Below the pieces are notes generated by a model. That model made no database searches, was not told where the DNA came from, and saw nothing but the letters and a program-made list of their open reading frames with translations. This document shows positions 1-9,737 of a stretch of DNA of 64,000 nt, one piece after another. This stretch comes from Corynebacterium suedekumii (lineage in GTDB: Bacteria > Actinomycetota > Actinomycetes > Mycobacteriales > Mycobacteriaceae). The position numbers were made by a program, and so were the translations under genes. Positions within the stretch are counted from its first letter, which is position 1. Each line of letters begins with the position of its first letter. The stretch is taken from the NCBI RefSeq assembly GCF_030252185.1, contig NZ_CP126970.1, positions 310,001-374,000 of the forward strand. Reading direction: 5' to 3'.

Positions 1-304
1 TGCCCTTGTGGATGTGCTCGTGCCCGGCCAGGGCGTTGAACTCCTCGATCCGCGCCTTGACGTCGTGGCGGGTGACCCGCTCACGGGCGGCGATGGAGAC
101 GAGGTCGACCCGGTCGATGACATCCTCGTAGGCGGTGATCGCCTCGGCGGGGATGTCCACGCCCAGATCCTTCTGCGCCTTCATCACGGCGATCCAGAGC
201 TGCCGCTCCAGGATGATCTTGTACTCCGGGCTCCACAGCTGGGTCAGCTCGGCGGAGGCGTAGCGGTTGGACAGGACGTTTGCGATCTTCACGTTATCGG
301 CCAC
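1..304 (-). CDS. purB: Adenylosuccinate lyase, N-terminal part
   Basis: Purine biosynthesis lyase that cleaves adenylosuccinate to AMP and SAICAR to AICAR. Only the first 101 codons lie in the window; the gene runs off the left edge. The reading starts with GTG at 304 and gives VADNVKIANVLSNRYAS, then motifs typical of PurB such as RYAS, WSPE, ERQLWIA and VTRHDVKARIEEFNALAG. It is the last visible gene of a purD-aminotransferase-purB run; the gap to the aminotransferase stop is 19 bp, so cotranscription is likely. The function is well supported by the N-terminal signature; the start is chosen because it directly precedes the conserved ANVLSNRY block. Confidence 0.9.
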   Translation of the reverse strand, partial: MADNVKIANVLSNRYASAELTQLWSPEYKIILERQLWIAVMKAQKDLGVDIPAEAITAYEDVIDRVDLVSIAARERVTRHDVKARIEEFNALAGHEHIHKG

Positions 305-323
305 GCCCTGATTATCGCACGAG

Positions 324-1496
324 TCACCGACCGAGATATGCACCGAGCCTGCGGCAGGCCTCCCGGGTCTGATCCTCCGGTGCGCACAGGGACAGGCGGA
401 CCCACTGGTGGCCGTGGACGGGGTCGAAGTCGATGCCGGGGGCGAAGGCCACGCCGATGGCGTCGACGAGCTCGTGGCACCAGGCCTCGGAGTCGTCGGT
501 GACGTCGGAGACATCGAGCCAGAAGTACAGGCCGCCGTCGGGTTCGGCGAAGCGGGTGAACCCGATCTTCGGCAGTTCCTCCAGCAGGGCGCGGCGGGCG
601 GCGGCGTAGTGGGTGATATGGCCGTCGAGTTCGGCACGCGCCGCCGCGGAGAAGGCGGCCCGGCCAGCGACCTGGGAGATCGCCGGGGCACACAGGGCGA
701 GGGAGGCCTGCAGGTTCTCCACCGGGGTGAGCAGTTCGTCGGGGAGGATGAGCCAGCCGATGCGCCAGCCGGTCATGGAGTAGTACTTCGACAGGGTGCC
801 TACGACGATGGCCCGGTCGGAGAACTGCCGGGCGGTGGCCAGGGGGCGGCCGAAGCTCATGCCGTGGTAGTCCTCGTCCGAGATGAGCACGGCGCCGTTG
901 TCCTCACACCACCGTGCGATGCGCTCGAGTTCGGCCGGGTCGATGATGGTGCCCGACGGGTTGCCCGGGGAGGTGACGATGACGGCCTTCGGCTTGTCCT
1001 CCACCGGCAGGGCATCGAGCATGGCGGCGGTGGGCTGGAAGCGGGTGGACTCGTCGCAGACGAGGTCGACGACGCGGGCGCCGAGGGACTCGAGGATGTT
1101 GCGGTAGGCCGGGTAGCCGGGGCAGGACAGGGCGACGGTGTCCCCGTGGTCGAGCACGGCGAGGAAGGAGGCGACGAAACCGCCGGAGGAGCCGGTGGTG
1201 ATGACGACGTTGTCGGCGGAGGTCTCCACCCCGTACGTCGAGGAGTGCCACGACGCGACCGTCTCCCGGAGGTCCCGGTCGCCGACGACCTCGGTGTAGC
1301 CGAGGGTGGAGGCGTGCAGGGACGCCTCGGCCGCCTCGAGTACCGCGCCCGGCGCGCCCGTGGTGGGCTGTCCGGCGCAGAGCATGATGGTGTCCTTGCC
1401 CTCGCGGCGGCGCCGGTGCACGATGTCGAGCATCTGCATGACGCGGAAGGGCTGGACCTGGCCCCGTTGGCTGACGATCCCGCTCATGAGTGTCAC
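324..1496 (-). CDS. Class I/II pyridoxal-phosphate aminotransferase
   Basis: A 390-aa fold-type I PLP aminotransferase, probably cytosolic. Visible motifs are TTGSSGGF in the cofactor phosphate region, SPGNPSGT (substrate/cofactor Asn), DEDYHGM (Asp pairing with the pyridine nitrogen) and the Schiff-base lysine in [16 protein letters not shown], followed by the C-terminal Arg in VRLSLC. It sits between purD and purB, as in C. glutamicum. The GTG start at 1496 overlaps the purD TGA as GTGA; an ATG at 1487 is an alternative. The exact amino donor and acceptor cannot be read from sequence; aspartate- or aromatic-type activity are both possible. Confidence 0.85.
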   Translation of the reverse strand: MTLMSGIVSQRGQVQPFRVMQMLDIVHRRRREGKDTIMLCAGQPTTGAPGAVLEAAEASLHASTLGYTEVVGDRDLRETVASWHSSTYGVETSADNVVITTGSSGGFVASFLAVLDHGDTVALSCPGYPAYRNILESLGARVVDLVCDESTRFQPTAAMLDALPVEDKPKAVIVTSPGNPSGTIIDPAELERIARWCEDNGAVLISDEDYHGMSFGRPLATARQFSDRAIVVGTLSKYYSMTGWRIGWLILPDELLTPVENLQASLALCAPAISQVAGRAAFSAAARAELDGHITHYAAARRALLEELPKIGFTRFAEPDGGLYFWLDVSDVTDDSEAWCHELVDAIGVAFAPGIDFDPVHGHQWVRLSLCAPEDQTREACRRLGAYLGR

Positions 1497-2770
1497 AGCG
1501 TGATCCTTCCCTCCACCGCGGGCAGGGCGATGTCGGTGCGGTAGAAGGAGCCGTCGAGGTCGATCTCCGCGATGGTGGCGTAGGCGTCCTCGCGAGCCGC
1601 CGCCAACGTCGGGCCGACGCCGAGGATGTTGAGCACGCGGCCGCCGGCGGAGACCAGGTCGCCGGAGTCGGTGCGGGAGGTGCCGGCGTGGAGGACCTTC
1701 GCGGCGTCGTCAAGCATGTCGCCGGTGATGACGTCGCCGGTGCGCGGGGACGCCGGGTAGTCGGCGGCGGCCAGCACCACGGTCAGGGCGTAGGCGTCGC
1801 GCCAGGCCAGGGGCGGGTGGGAGGCGAGGGTGCCGGAGGCGACGGCGTCGAGAAGCCCGGCGAGCGGGGTCTCCAGCAGGGCGAGGACGGCCTGGGTCTC
1901 CGGGTCACCGAAGCGGGCGTTGAACTCGACGACGCTCGGGCCGTCCGCACCCCAGGCCAGGCCGGCGTAGAGCAGCCCGGAGTAGGGGGTGCCGCGGCGC
2001 ACCATCTCCTTCGCCACGGGGACGCACACCTCGTCGACGATCCGCTGGACACCGTCGGCGGGCAGCCACGGCAGCGGGGTGTAGGCGCCCATGCCGCCGG
2101 TGTTGGGGCCCTCGTCGTTGTCGTGGGCGCGCTTGTGGTCCTGGGCGGGCAGCAGCGGGACGACGGTCTCGCCGTCGACGAGGCAGAACAGGGAGACCTC
2201 GGGGCCGTCGAGGAAGGACTCGAGCAGCACGGGATTGCCCAGCTCGTGGACGGCGGCGACGTGCGCCAGGGCGGCCTCCCGTTCGGGGGTGACCACGACT
2301 CCCTTGCCGCCGGCCAGGCCGTCGTCCTTGACCACCCAGGTCGGGCCGAAGCGGTCGAGGGCGGCCTCGATCTCGGCCGGGTCGGCGCCGGGGAGGAGCT
2401 GTTCGGCTCGCGCGGTTGCCACGCCGGCGGCTTCCATGACCTCCTTGGCGAACTTCTTCGACCCCTCCAGCTGCGCCGCCTGCCGGCCCGGGCCGAAGAC
2501 CCGGATGCCGGCGTCGCGCAGGGCGTCGGCTACGCCCGCGACCAGCGGGATCTCCGGGCCGATGACCACCAGGTCTGCCGCGATGTCGCGGGCGAGCGCC
2601 ACCATGGCGTCCGCGTCGTCGACCTTCCCGGCGTCCGCGTGGACGGTGGCCAGGCCCGCCATGCCGGCGTTGCCGGGCGTGACGTGGAGGTCGGTGGTGG
2701 CGGGGTCGGCGGCGAGCCCCTTGAGCAGGGCGTGCTCGCGGCCGCCCGATCCGATGACGAGAATGCGCAT
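1493..2770 (-). CDS. purD: Phosphoribosylamine-glycine ligase (GAR synthetase)
   Basis: ATP-grasp enzyme of de novo purine synthesis that joins phosphoribosylamine and glycine. The 425-aa product starts [18 protein letters not shown], the classic PurD N terminus, and contains the ATP-grasp signatures [27 protein letters not shown] and [13 protein letters not shown]. The open frame extends further upstream to 2830, but the conserved N terminus sets the ATG at 2770. It overlaps the next gene by four bases (GTGA), implying translational coupling. A HIT-family gene starts divergently 31 bp away, so the short gap must hold both promoters. Confidence 0.96.
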   Translation of the reverse strand: MRILVIGSGGREHALLKGLAADPATTDLHVTPGNAGMAGLATVHADAGKVDDADAMVALARDIAADLVVIGPEIPLVAGVADALRDAGIRVFGPGRQAAQLEGSKKFAKEVMEAAGVATARAEQLLPGADPAEIEAALDRFGPTWVVKDDGLAGGKGVVVTPEREAALAHVAAVHELGNPVLLESFLDGPEVSLFCLVDGETVVPLLPAQDHKRAHDNDEGPNTGGMGAYTPLPWLPADGVQRIVDEVCVPVAKEMVRRGTPYSGLLYAGLAWGADGPSVVEFNARFGDPETQAVLALLETPLAGLLDAVASGTLASHPPLAWRDAYALTVVLAAADYPASPRTGDVITGDMLDDAAKVLHAGTSRTDSGDLVSAGGRVLNILGVGPTLAAAREDAYATIAEIDLDGSFYRTDIALPAVEGRITL

Positions 2771-2801
2771 GGCTCTAGATAGTAGAGGTAGCCTGGCGGG
2801 C

Positions 2802-3227
2802 ATGAGTAGCGTGTTCACCAAGATCATCAACGGCGAGCTCCCCGGCCGCTTCGTCTACCGCGACGACACGGTGGTGGCGTTCCTGTCCATCGAACCCCTC
2901 CGGTACGGCCACGTCCTCGTCGTCCCCGTCGATGAGGTCGACCGCTGGACCGACCTCGACCCGAAGGTGTGGGGTGCCCTCAACGAGGTCGCGCAGAACA
3001 TCGGCCGGGCCGTCAAGGAGGCGTTCGACTCCTCCCGCGCCGGCTACATCATCGCCGGTTTCGATGTCCCCCACACCCACATCCACCTCTTCCCCACCGA
3101 CCAGATGGGCGAGTACGACTTCTCCCAGGCGATGGCGGCGGACGCCACCGACCCGGCGACGATGGACGACGCCGCGGCACGGATCCGCGCGATCCTGGAG
3201 ACCGACGAGTCCGGGTACCCCATCTAG
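2802..3227 (+). CDS. HIT-family nucleotide-binding hydrolase
   Basis: A 141-aa histidine-triad protein. The HIT motif appears as HTHIHLFP near residue 90, and the fold's N-terminal elements [20 protein letters not shown] and [17 protein letters not shown] match the family. HIT proteins hydrolyse nucleoside phosphoramidates or dinucleotides; the true substrate is unknown. The open frame extends far upstream inside the purD antisense frame, but the conserved start is the ATG at 2802. Divergent from purD and followed after 4 bp by a hydrolase gene, so the two form a small operon. Confidence 0.9.
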   Translation: MSSVFTKIINGELPGRFVYRDDTVVAFLSIEPLRYGHVLVVPVDEVDRWTDLDPKVWGALNEVAQNIGRAVKEAFDSSRAGYIIAGFDVPHTHIHLFPTDQMGEYDFSQAMAADATDPATMDDAAARIRAILETDESGYPI

Positions 3228-3231
3228 GCCG

Positions 3232-3849
3232 ATGAGCCTGCTGCGCTGGGTGCCCCACCGCGGGCACCTGCCGGAGCTGCCCGCGCTGCCCGGCACCCCG
3301 GTCGTGCTCCTGCACGGCCTGCTCGGCTCGCCCGGCAACTTCGAGCTCACCGCCCGCGCGCTCATCGCGGCCGGCATACCCGTCATCGCCCCGGAGTACG
3401 GGCTCCGTGGCACCGTCCCCGTGGAACGTTCCCTCACCGAGCTTGTCGACGCCCTCTCGCCCCACCTCAGCTCCCCCCTCGACATGGTGGGTCACTCCCT
3501 CGGCGGGCTCCTGGGGCTGCGCCTGGCCCGTCAGTTCCCCGGCTCGGTGCGCACCCTCGTCGGGGTGGGTGCCGCCTTCCGGGGCCTGCCCGCCCCGCGC
3601 AACCCGGTGGTACGCCGGGGCATCGGCACCGTCATGGGCCGCGGTGCCCTCGACCTGCTCACTCCTGAACCCTGGGCGGCGGAGGTCCCCGCCGGCACCC
3701 GGGTGGTCTCGATCATCTCGGACGCGGACCGGATCGTGCCGCGCGAATCCTCCGACCTCGGCGAGGTCGTCGAGGTCCGCGGCGTGCGCCACGAGTACCT
3801 GCCGAGCCTGGCCCGGGAGATCAGCGCCGCGCTGGCGTGGACCCCGTGA
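3232..3849 (+). CDS. Alpha/beta hydrolase (lipase/esterase-like)
   Basis: A 205-aa alpha/beta-hydrolase. Motifs are VVLLHGLLGSPGNF (oxyanion-hole HG), the nucleophile elbow GHSLGG and a likely catalytic acid and His in ISDADRIVP and GVRHEYLP. No signal peptide or membrane segment is visible, so it is probably cytosolic. It follows the HIT gene by 4 bp and its 3' end overlaps that of phoS on the other strand by 29 bp, a convergent overlap that leaves no room for a separate terminator. Substrate unknown. Confidence 0.8.
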   Translation: MSLLRWVPHRGHLPELPALPGTPVVLLHGLLGSPGNFELTARALIAAGIPVIAPEYGLRGTVPVERSLTELVDALSPHLSSPLDMVGHSLGGLLGLRLARQFPGSVRTLVGVGAAFRGLPAPRNPVVRRGIGTVMGRGALDLLTPEPWAAEVPAGTRVVSIISDADRIVPRESSDLGEVVEVRGVRHEYLPSLAREISAALAWTP

Positions 3850-5299
3850 CATGGTCGGTGCCCTGGTCGGGCAGCCGGACCGTGAACGTGGTGCCCTCCC
3901 CCACCGCCGAATCGACGGTGATGGACCCGCCGTGGGATTCGACGAGGGTGCGCACGATCGCCAGGCCCAGCCCGGAGCCGCCGGAGGCGCGTGAGCGTGA
4001 CGAGTCCTCCCGGTAGAACCGCTCGAAGATGTGGCTGGTCACCTCCGGCGACATGCCGCGGCCGTCGTCCGCGACCCGGGTGACCACGTCATCGCCCTCG
4101 CGGGTGAGCGTGACGGTGACCTTCGCGTCCGGCCCGCCGTGGGTCAACCCGTTGGAGATGAGGTTGAGCAGCACCTGGTGCAGGCGGGCGGGATCACCGT
4201 CGACGACCGGCACACAGGAGGTCCCGTTGACCACCTCGACGGCCCGGCCCGGGAAGGCGGCCCGGGCGGAGCTGGCCACTGACAGGGACAGCTCGAGCAG
4301 GTCGACCGGCTTCTTGTCCAGACGTGCCCCTTCGGCACGGGTCAGCGCCAGCAGGTCCTCGACGAGCAGGCTCATCCGCCGGGACTCGTCGTCGATCTTG
4401 GTCAGGACCATGTCGACGTTGTCGGTCGCCCCCGAACGGTAGAGCTCGGTGTAACCGCGGACCGAGGTCAGCGGGGTGCGCAGCTCGTGGGAGGCGTCGC
4501 CGACGAAGCGGCGCATCTGCTCCTCCTTGTCCCGGGCGGTCTCCACGGACTCCTGCAGCTGCCCGAGCATGGAGTTGAGCGCGTGTGCGAGCTGGCCGAC
4601 CTCGGTCTCCCGCGGCCACTGCGGGACACGGCGGTCGAGGTCGCCGCCGGCGATCTCCCCGGCGGTGCGCTCGACCTCGCGCAACGGTGCCATGGCCCGG
4701 CGGATGAAGTAGTAGCCGAGCAGGGCCAGCACCGCGAGGACGAGGACGCTGATGACCACCTGGATCAGTGCCAGGCCGACGAGCAGGGTGCGTTCCCGGT
4801 CGAGGGTCTTGGCCACGACGGTGGTGACCTCGCCCTCACGGTGGGAGATCACCCGCCACATCATCGGTGCATCGCCGTCCGAGGGGACGGTGACGGGTGG
4901 ACCGCCGACGACGACGGTGTCCAGCCGGGGCAGCGTGCCCGGGTCGTTGAACACCACGCTGGAGCCGTCGGCGAAGATCTTGATCACCACGTAGTCCGTC
5001 GGGGGACGCGACGCCCGGTCGGTGTTGAAGATCCGGTCATTGCGGGCCCAGCCGCCGAGGGAGTTGACCAGATCCTCGTCGACCCGGGAGTACATGACCT
5101 CCCGCATGATCGACGACACCGCCACCGAGGACGCCGCCAGCCCGATGCCGGAGACGAGCACGATGATGATGACCAGCCAGGTGCGCAGCGGCATCGACTT
5201 CACACCGGCCGGCTGGACCGGTTCCTCCGGTGCCGCCGGTGCGGAGTACGGATTGGCCCGGACCTCCCGGGCCGGTTCCGGATAGGGGGGCAGATTCAC
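3821..5299 (-). CDS. phoS: Sensor histidine kinase of the phosphate-starvation system
   Basis: A 492-aa membrane sensor kinase. Order: Pro-rich cytosolic N terminus, TM1 about 41-62, extracytoplasmic sensor region about 65-170, TM2 about 173-198, HAMP, HisKA with SHELRTP (phospho-accepting His271), then the HATPase domain with NLISNGLTHGG (N box), DDGRGM (G1) and GGSGLGLAIV (G2). Its partner gene lies directly upstream with a GTGA overlap. In C. glutamicum the phoRS pair occupies the same place between purD and pqo and activates phosphate-scavenging genes; that role is inferred from sequence and synteny. GTG start at 5299. Confidence 0.85.
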   Translation of the reverse strand: MNLPPYPEPAREVRANPYSAPAAPEEPVQPAGVKSMPLRTWLVIIIVLVSGIGLAASSVAVSSIMREVMYSRVDEDLVNSLGGWARNDRIFNTDRASRPPTDYVVIKIFADGSSVVFNDPGTLPRLDTVVVGGPPVTVPSDGDAPMMWRVISHREGEVTTVVAKTLDRERTLLVGLALIQVVISVLVLAVLALLGYYFIRRAMAPLREVERTAGEIAGGDLDRRVPQWPRETEVGQLAHALNSMLGQLQESVETARDKEEQMRRFVGDASHELRTPLTSVRGYTELYRSGATDNVDMVLTKIDDESRRMSLLVEDLLALTRAEGARLDKKPVDLLELSLSVASSARAAFPGRAVEVVNGTSCVPVVDGDPARLHQVLLNLISNGLTHGGPDAKVTVTLTREGDDVVTRVADDGRGMSPEVTSHIFERFYREDSSRSRASGGSGLGLAIVRTLVESHGGSITVDSAVGEGTTFTVRLPDQGTDHVTGSTPARR

Positions 5300-6021
5300 T
5301 GGCGCGGGGTCCGGAGGACGTAACCGACGCCCCGGACCGTCTGGATCAACGGGACGTCACCGGTGTCGATCTTCCGGCGCAGGTAGGAGATGTAGGACTC
5401 GACGACGTTGCCGTCGCCACCGAAGTCGTAGTGCCACACGTTGTCGAGGATCTTCGACTTCGACAGCACGACCTCCGCGTTGAGCATGAGGTAGCGCAGG
5501 AGGTTGAACTCCGTGGGCGAGAGCTCGACGATCCGGCCCGCCTTGGTCACCTCGTGGGTCTCGTCATTGAGGGTGAGGTCGGCGTAGCTGATCGTGGCGT
5601 CCTCCGGCGACTCGTCGAGCGCATGCCCACGCCGCAGGATCACCCGCAGCCGGGTGATCACCTCCTCGAGGGAGAACGGCTTGGTCACGTAGTCGTCCGC
5701 ACCGATGGTGAGCCCGTGGATGCGGTGCTCCACGGCGTCCTTGGCGGTCAGGTACAGCACGGGGCCGTCGAGCCCCTCGGAGCGGAGCTTCGACAGCAGC
5801 TCGAAGCCGTCCATGCCCGGCATCATCACATCGAGGATGTAGGCGTCAGGGTTGAACTCGCGGGCGATCCGCATGGCCTCGGTGCCGGAGTCGGCGGTGC
5901 GTACGTCGAAGCCCTGGAACTTCAGGCTCACGGTGAGCAGCTCCACGATGTTCGGCTCATCGTCGACGACCAGGACCTTCACGTCCCGGTCGGCGGAGTG
6001 GGGATCATTCTTGGGGTCCAT
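5296..6021 (-). CDS. phoR: OmpR/PhoB-type response regulator of the phosphate-starvation system
   Basis: A 241-aa response regulator. The receiver domain (about 13-130) has the acidic pair D20/D21, phospho-acceptor Asp64 in ILDVMMPGMDG, the Thr of YLTAKD and the Lys in YVTKPFS. The winged-helix DNA-binding domain follows, with LSPTEFNLLRYLM and SYLRRKID and the usual end TVRGVGYVLR. It precedes phoS with a four-base overlap, so both are made from one transcript. About 100 bp upstream separate it from the MerR gene on the same strand and should contain the promoter. Named from the similarity and position of C. glutamicum PhoR. Confidence 0.87.
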   Translation of the reverse strand: MDPKNDPHSADRDVKVLVVDDEPNIVELLTVSLKFQGFDVRTADSGTEAMRIAREFNPDAYILDVMMPGMDGFELLSKLRSEGLDGPVLYLTAKDAVEHRIHGLTIGADDYVTKPFSLEEVITRLRVILRRGHALDESPEDATISYADLTLNDETHEVTKAGRIVELSPTEFNLLRYLMLNAEVVLSKSKILDNVWHYDFGGDGNVVESYISYLRRKIDTGDVPLIQTVRGVGYVLRTPRQ

Positions 6022-6119
6022 AGTCCATCACTTTCCGGTGTCAGTGCCCACGAGTCAACTCCCCGGCTCTACGATCCCGCTGGGCAGAGTCTGAGAGTTG
6101 CCTGGACTTGTGGACCACC

Positions 6120-6878
6120 CTAGGACCACTGCACGTTCGCCAGGTCCACCCCCTCCTTCTCGGCCTGTGCCTCGATGAGGGTGAGCAGGTAGTCAGCGTG
6201 CCCCTGGTAGGTGGCGTTGAAGCGCTCGTCGCAGGTGTACATCCGCGCCAGCAGCACCTGCTTCTCCGCGGTCACCTCATAGAACTGGCCGATGCTCTCC
6301 CGGTGCTTGGCGACGATCGCCTCCGCCTCCGCCGAGCCGGGTGCCACGCCGCGCTCCGCGGCGTCGACAAGCGTGGCCACGAAGCCGTCCTGGTCGTCCT
6401 TGACCTGCTGCCAGTCGGCCCTGGTCATGTTCTTCTGCCGGGCCTGGGACTGCTCCCACTCCGGGGTGTCCCCCCAGCGCTCCTCGGCCTCCTGCTGGTA
6501 GCCCGGCCATTCCTCGCCGAAGAGCTCAACCTTCTCGTTCATGGACATGGTGTCCCCTCCTTCCAGGAGGTCATCGACTGCCCGGACCATCCGGTGCAGG
6601 TGACCGATCCGTTCCACCAGCACCTCCCGCTGCCGCCGGAGCCGCTCGGCGGCGGTGCCGGGGGCGTCGAGAAGCTCCCCGATCTCCTTGAGCGGCACGC
6701 CCGCCTCGCGGTAGACGAGGATCTGCAGCGCCCGCTCCAGGTCATCGTCGGTGTAGAGGCGGTGATCGGACCACGTGCGCCACGTGGGCACGAGAAGGCC
6801 GATCTGGTCCCAGTGCCGCAGCGTGCGGGTGGTGACGTGGAGGATGTCGGCGGCCTCGCCGATGGAATAGTCGGTCAC
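6120..6878 (-). CDS. MerR-family regulator with TipAS-type effector domain
   Basis: A 252-aa transcription factor. The N-terminal MerR helix-turn-helix and wing are clear (YSIGEAADILHVTTRTLRHW, SDHRLYTDDDLERALQIL), followed by a dimerisation helix and a C-terminal TipAS-like domain (from about residue 115, FGEEWPGYQQEAEERWG). TipAS domains bind thiopeptide-like or other hydrophobic drugs. The frame is open to 6914, but GTG at 6878 (VTDYSIGEA) is the natural start. A perfect palindrome 18 bp upstream (6896-6910) is the expected operator, so autoregulation is likely. A second MerR/TipAS gene, decayed, occurs near 41 kb. Confidence 0.85.
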   Translation of the reverse strand: MTDYSIGEAADILHVTTRTLRHWDQIGLLVPTWRTWSDHRLYTDDDLERALQILVYREAGVPLKEIGELLDAPGTAAERLRRQREVLVERIGHLHRMVRAVDDLLEGGDTMSMNEKVELFGEEWPGYQQEAEERWGDTPEWEQSQARQKNMTRADWQQVKDDQDGFVATLVDAAERGVAPGSAEAEAIVAKHRESIGQFYEVTAEKQVLLARMYTCDERFNATYQGHADYLLTLIEAQAEKEGVDLANVQWS

Positions 6879-6895
6879 GGGTACCAGTGTGGCTG

Positions 6896-6910
6896 TTGAC
6901 GCAGCGTCAA
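6896..6910. promoter_or_regulatory. Palindromic operator of the MerR/TipAS gene
   Basis: TTGACGCAGCGTCAA is a perfect 7-1-7 palindrome just upstream of the MerR start. Its TTGAC arm can serve as a -35 element, and MerR proteins bind such dyads between -35 and -10. The same TTGAC-N5-GTCAA layout recurs at 42524-42538 before the other MerR/TipAS operon. Binding is inferred, not shown. Confidence 0.65.
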
Positions 6911-6935
6911 GCACAAGGGCAGGGGCGATTGCCCC

Positions 6936-7946
6936 CTAGTTCATGCCCCGCGCCGCCACGGCCCAGCGGGAACCGTCGGACACCTCGACCTCGTCGACGA
7001 GGTTGAGCACCGGGCACACGTGGTTGGGCACGACGTCGAGTTCCACGCCGATCGACGGCAGCGCCTCCCCTTCCGGCCAGACGATCGTGCCGTGGTGCTC
7101 GGACACGGCGGTGATCCGGGCCTCCGGCACAGCCATGACGCGGCCGAAGCCGGTAGCCCAGGCGGGGCGGTCGGAGCCGAGGATCTTGGAGCCGGCGTCG
7201 ACGATGAGCTGGTGGAGATCGTCCCGCCGGGAGACCACCCGGGTACGGATACTCAGGGCGATGTCCTCCCATCCGCAGGTGCCCAGTTCGAGTTGCTGGG
7301 CGTCGTTGAACACGTAGACGCCGGGGCGGACCTCGGTGACCACCGCCGGATCCGAGAGTCGGGCCGACGGGGTGGAGCCACCGGAGAGCACCGGGTCGGT
7401 CACGCCGAATGAGCGGAGCACCTCGCCCGCCGCCACCAGGGCAGCAGACTCGTCGGCGGCCGCCGCTGCCATCTGACCCGGCGCATAGGAGTGGCCGGGG
7501 AAGGTGAAGGCGCCGCGGAGATCCAGGCCCAGGGACAGTAGCCCGCGGGCCAGGTCCGCCACCGCGTCGACGGGGACGCCGGAGCGGTGGTGGCCGGAAT
7601 CGATCTCGATGAGGACGCTCAACGGGGCGTCGATACGCGCGAGGGCGCGTCCCGCGGTGAGGGAATCGCAGCCGACGGTCAGCCGCACCCGCCGGGCGAG
7701 GTCCGGCAGGCGCCGGTCGGCCCAGACCGGGTAGGCGATGAACAGGTCGTCGCAGACTTCGGCGAAGATCTCCGCCTCCCCGAGGGTGGCCACGGTCAGC
7801 CCGGTGGCCCCGGCGGCGAGCTGGAGGCGGGCGATCTCGGGGATCTTGTGCGTCTTCACGTGCGGGCGCAGCGGGATCGGCCCGGCCGCCATCGCCGAGA
7901 TGTTGGCGTGCAGCCGGTCGAGGTCGACGCGGACGACCGGGGTCAT
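6936..7946 (-). CDS. D-serine dehydratase/D-threonine aldolase-like PLP enzyme
   Basis: A 336-aa fold-type III PLP protein. The N-terminal alanine-racemase-like barrel carries the Schiff-base lysine motif PHVKTHK near residue 30. The C-terminal domain has the PNHVCPVLNL segment, whose His and Cys form the metal site in D-serine dehydratases. The family dehydrates D-serine or cleaves D-threonine; which applies here cannot be decided. The ATG at 7946 directly follows the pqo stop with no gap, so it is cotranscribed and coupled with pqo. Downstream lies the MerR gene on the same strand, 25 bp past the palindrome. Confidence 0.8.
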   Translation of the reverse strand: MTPVVRVDLDRLHANISAMAAGPIPLRPHVKTHKIPEIARLQLAAGATGLTVATLGEAEIFAEVCDDLFIAYPVWADRRLPDLARRVRLTVGCDSLTAGRALARIDAPLSVLIEIDSGHHRSGVPVDAVADLARGLLSLGLDLRGAFTFPGHSYAPGQMAAAAADESAALVAAGEVLRSFGVTDPVLSGGSTPSARLSDPAVVTEVRPGVYVFNDAQQLELGTCGWEDIALSIRTRVVSRRDDLHQLIVDAGSKILGSDRPAWATGFGRVMAVPEARITAVSEHHGTIVWPEGEALPSIGVELDVVPNHVCPVLNLVDEVEVSDGSRWAVAARGMN

Positions 7947-9701
7947 CTACGTGGTCTCGATGGTCGCCGCGGCCCCGATGTTGCGGAGGTTGGCGCGCGC
8001 GAGGCCGATCATCTTGCCCACACCGCCACCGAAGACGGAGCGGGTGGAGGCGCGGGTGAAACCGACGAGCATGTCCCAGGTGATCTCCGGCGGGATGGAC
8101 AGGGCGTCAGGGTCGGTCACCACGTCGACGAGCACGGGGCCGGGGCGGGCGAACGCCTCCTCCAGGCCCTTGCGCAGCTTCTTCGGGTCCTCGATGCGGA
8201 TCGCCTTGATGCCCACGGCCTCGGCGATGGCGGCGAAGTTGACCTCGTCATGGTCGGTACCGAAATCGGGCATGCCCGCCACGAGCATCTCCAGCTTGAC
8301 CATGCCGAGCGAGGAGTTGTTGAACACCACCGCCTTGACCGGCAGCTCGTGCTGTTTGACTGTGAGCAGCTCGCCCATGAGCATGCCCAGGCCGCCGTCG
8401 CCGGAGAAGGACACCACCTGGCGGTCCCGGTCGACGAACTGCGCGCCGATGGCGTGCGGAAGGGCGTTGGCCATGGTGCCGTGACGGAAGGAGCCGATCT
8501 CTTCCCGACGCCCGTTCGGCGTCAGGTAGCGCGCCGCCCACACGTTGCACATGCCGGTGTCGACGGTGAAGATCGCGTCATCGTCCGCGAGCTCGTCGAT
8601 GAGCGCGGCGACGTACTCCGGGTGGATGGGCTTCTTCTTCTCCACCTTCTTCGTGTACGCGTCGACGACGCCCTCGAGGATCTTCGCGTGGTTGCGCAGC
8701 TGGGTGTCCAGGAAGGAGCGGTCGGTCTTCTCCTCGATGTGGGGCAGGATGTTCTCGATCGTCGCGCCGACGTCGCCGACCACCGGGTACGTCACCGTGG
8801 TGCGGCGGCCGATGTGGGAGGCGTCGATGTCCACCTGGGCGACGTTGTCGCGTGGCAGGAACTCGGTGTACGGGAAGTCGGTGCCCAGCAGGATGAGGAG
8901 GTCGGCGTCGTGGGAGGCGTCATGGCAGGCGCCGTAGCCGAGCAGGCCGGACATGCCGACGTCGAAGGGGTTGTCGTACTGGATGTACATCTTGCCGCCG
9001 AACGCGTGCCCGATGGGGGACTTGATCTTCTCCGCCAGGGCGAGGACCTGTTCGCGGGCGTTTTTCACACCGGCGCCGCAGAACAGGGTGACAGTGTCGG
9101 CCTCGTTGATGGCCTCGACCAGGCGGGCAGCTTCCGCGGCGTCCGGGTAGACGGTCGGGCGACCGGTGGCGATGACGGAGTCGAGGAACATGTCCTCACC
9201 GGCGTCCGCCTCCGCCAGGTCACCGGGGATGACGAGGACGGACACGCCCTTGCCGGCCATGGTGGACTGGATGGCGTGGTGGAGGATGCGGGCACCCTGG
9301 TCCGGGGAGTTGACCATCTCGCAGTAGGCGGAGCACTCCTGGAAGATCATCTCCGGGTGGGTCTCCTGGAAATAGGATGACCCGATCTGCAGGCTGGGGA
9401 TGTGGGAGGCCAGGGCGAGGACCTTCGCGCCGTTGCGGTGGGCGTCGTACAGCCCCTGGATGAGGTGGGTGTTGCCGGGGCCGCAGGAGCCGGCGCACAC
9501 GGCCAGCCGGCCGGTGGTGAGGGATTCGGCGCCGGCCGCGAAGGCGGCGGCCTCCTCGTTGCGGACGTGGACCCACTCGATGGAGGAGTCGCGGATCGCG
9601 TCGACGATGGGGTTGAGGCTGTCGCCCACGACGCCGTAGATGCGTTCCACGCCCTGCTTCTCCAGGGTGGCGATGAGTTGCTCTGCGTAGTTGCGTGCCA
9701 T
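7947..9701 (-). CDS. pqo: Pyruvate:quinone oxidoreductase (pyruvate dehydrogenase, quinone)
   Basis: A 584-aa ThDP- and FAD-dependent peripheral membrane enzyme converting pyruvate to acetate and CO2 with electrons passed to menaquinone. Visible are the N-terminal ThDP-activation segment VRNEEAAAFAAGAE, the FAD-domain GAGVKNAREQ and the ThDP/Mg motif SGDGG...NNSSLGM. The frame is open to 9845, but MARNYAEQLIATLEKQGVERIYG matches the family start and sets ATG at 9701. In C. glutamicum pqo occupies the same place, next to cgmA/cgmR. The 30-bp palindrome at 9738-9767 covers its promoter, so the TetR regulator next door may also control pqo (inference). Confidence 0.93.
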   Translation of the reverse strand: MARNYAEQLIATLEKQGVERIYGVVGDSLNPIVDAIRDSSIEWVHVRNEEAAAFAAGAESLTTGRLAVCAGSCGPGNTHLIQGLYDAHRNGAKVLALASHIPSLQIGSSYFQETHPEMIFQECSAYCEMVNSPDQGARILHHAIQSTMAGKGVSVLVIPGDLAEADAGEDMFLDSVIATGRPTVYPDAAEAARLVEAINEADTVTLFCGAGVKNAREQVLALAEKIKSPIGHAFGGKMYIQYDNPFDVGMSGLLGYGACHDASHDADLLILLGTDFPYTEFLPRDNVAQVDIDASHIGRRTTVTYPVVGDVGATIENILPHIEEKTDRSFLDTQLRNHAKILEGVVDAYTKKVEKKKPIHPEYVAALIDELADDDAIFTVDTGMCNVWAARYLTPNGRREEIGSFRHGTMANALPHAIGAQFVDRDRQVVSFSGDGGLGMLMGELLTVKQHELPVKAVVFNNSSLGMVKLEMLVAGMPDFGTDHDEVNFAAIAEAVGIKAIRIEDPKKLRKGLEEAFARPGPVLVDVVTDPDALSIPPEITWDMLVGFTRASTRSVFGGGVGKMIGLARANLRNIGAAATIETT

Positions 9702-9737
9702 GACCACAACCGTACTCGCGTACCCCGACACCGGCTT

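Noticed and set aside
408..1544. Long plus-strand open frame opposite the aminotransferase
   Set aside because: Its Gly/Val/Asp-rich product is the antisense shadow of a GC-rich gene; no motif, no ribosome site, and the minus-strand frame is a clear aminotransferase.
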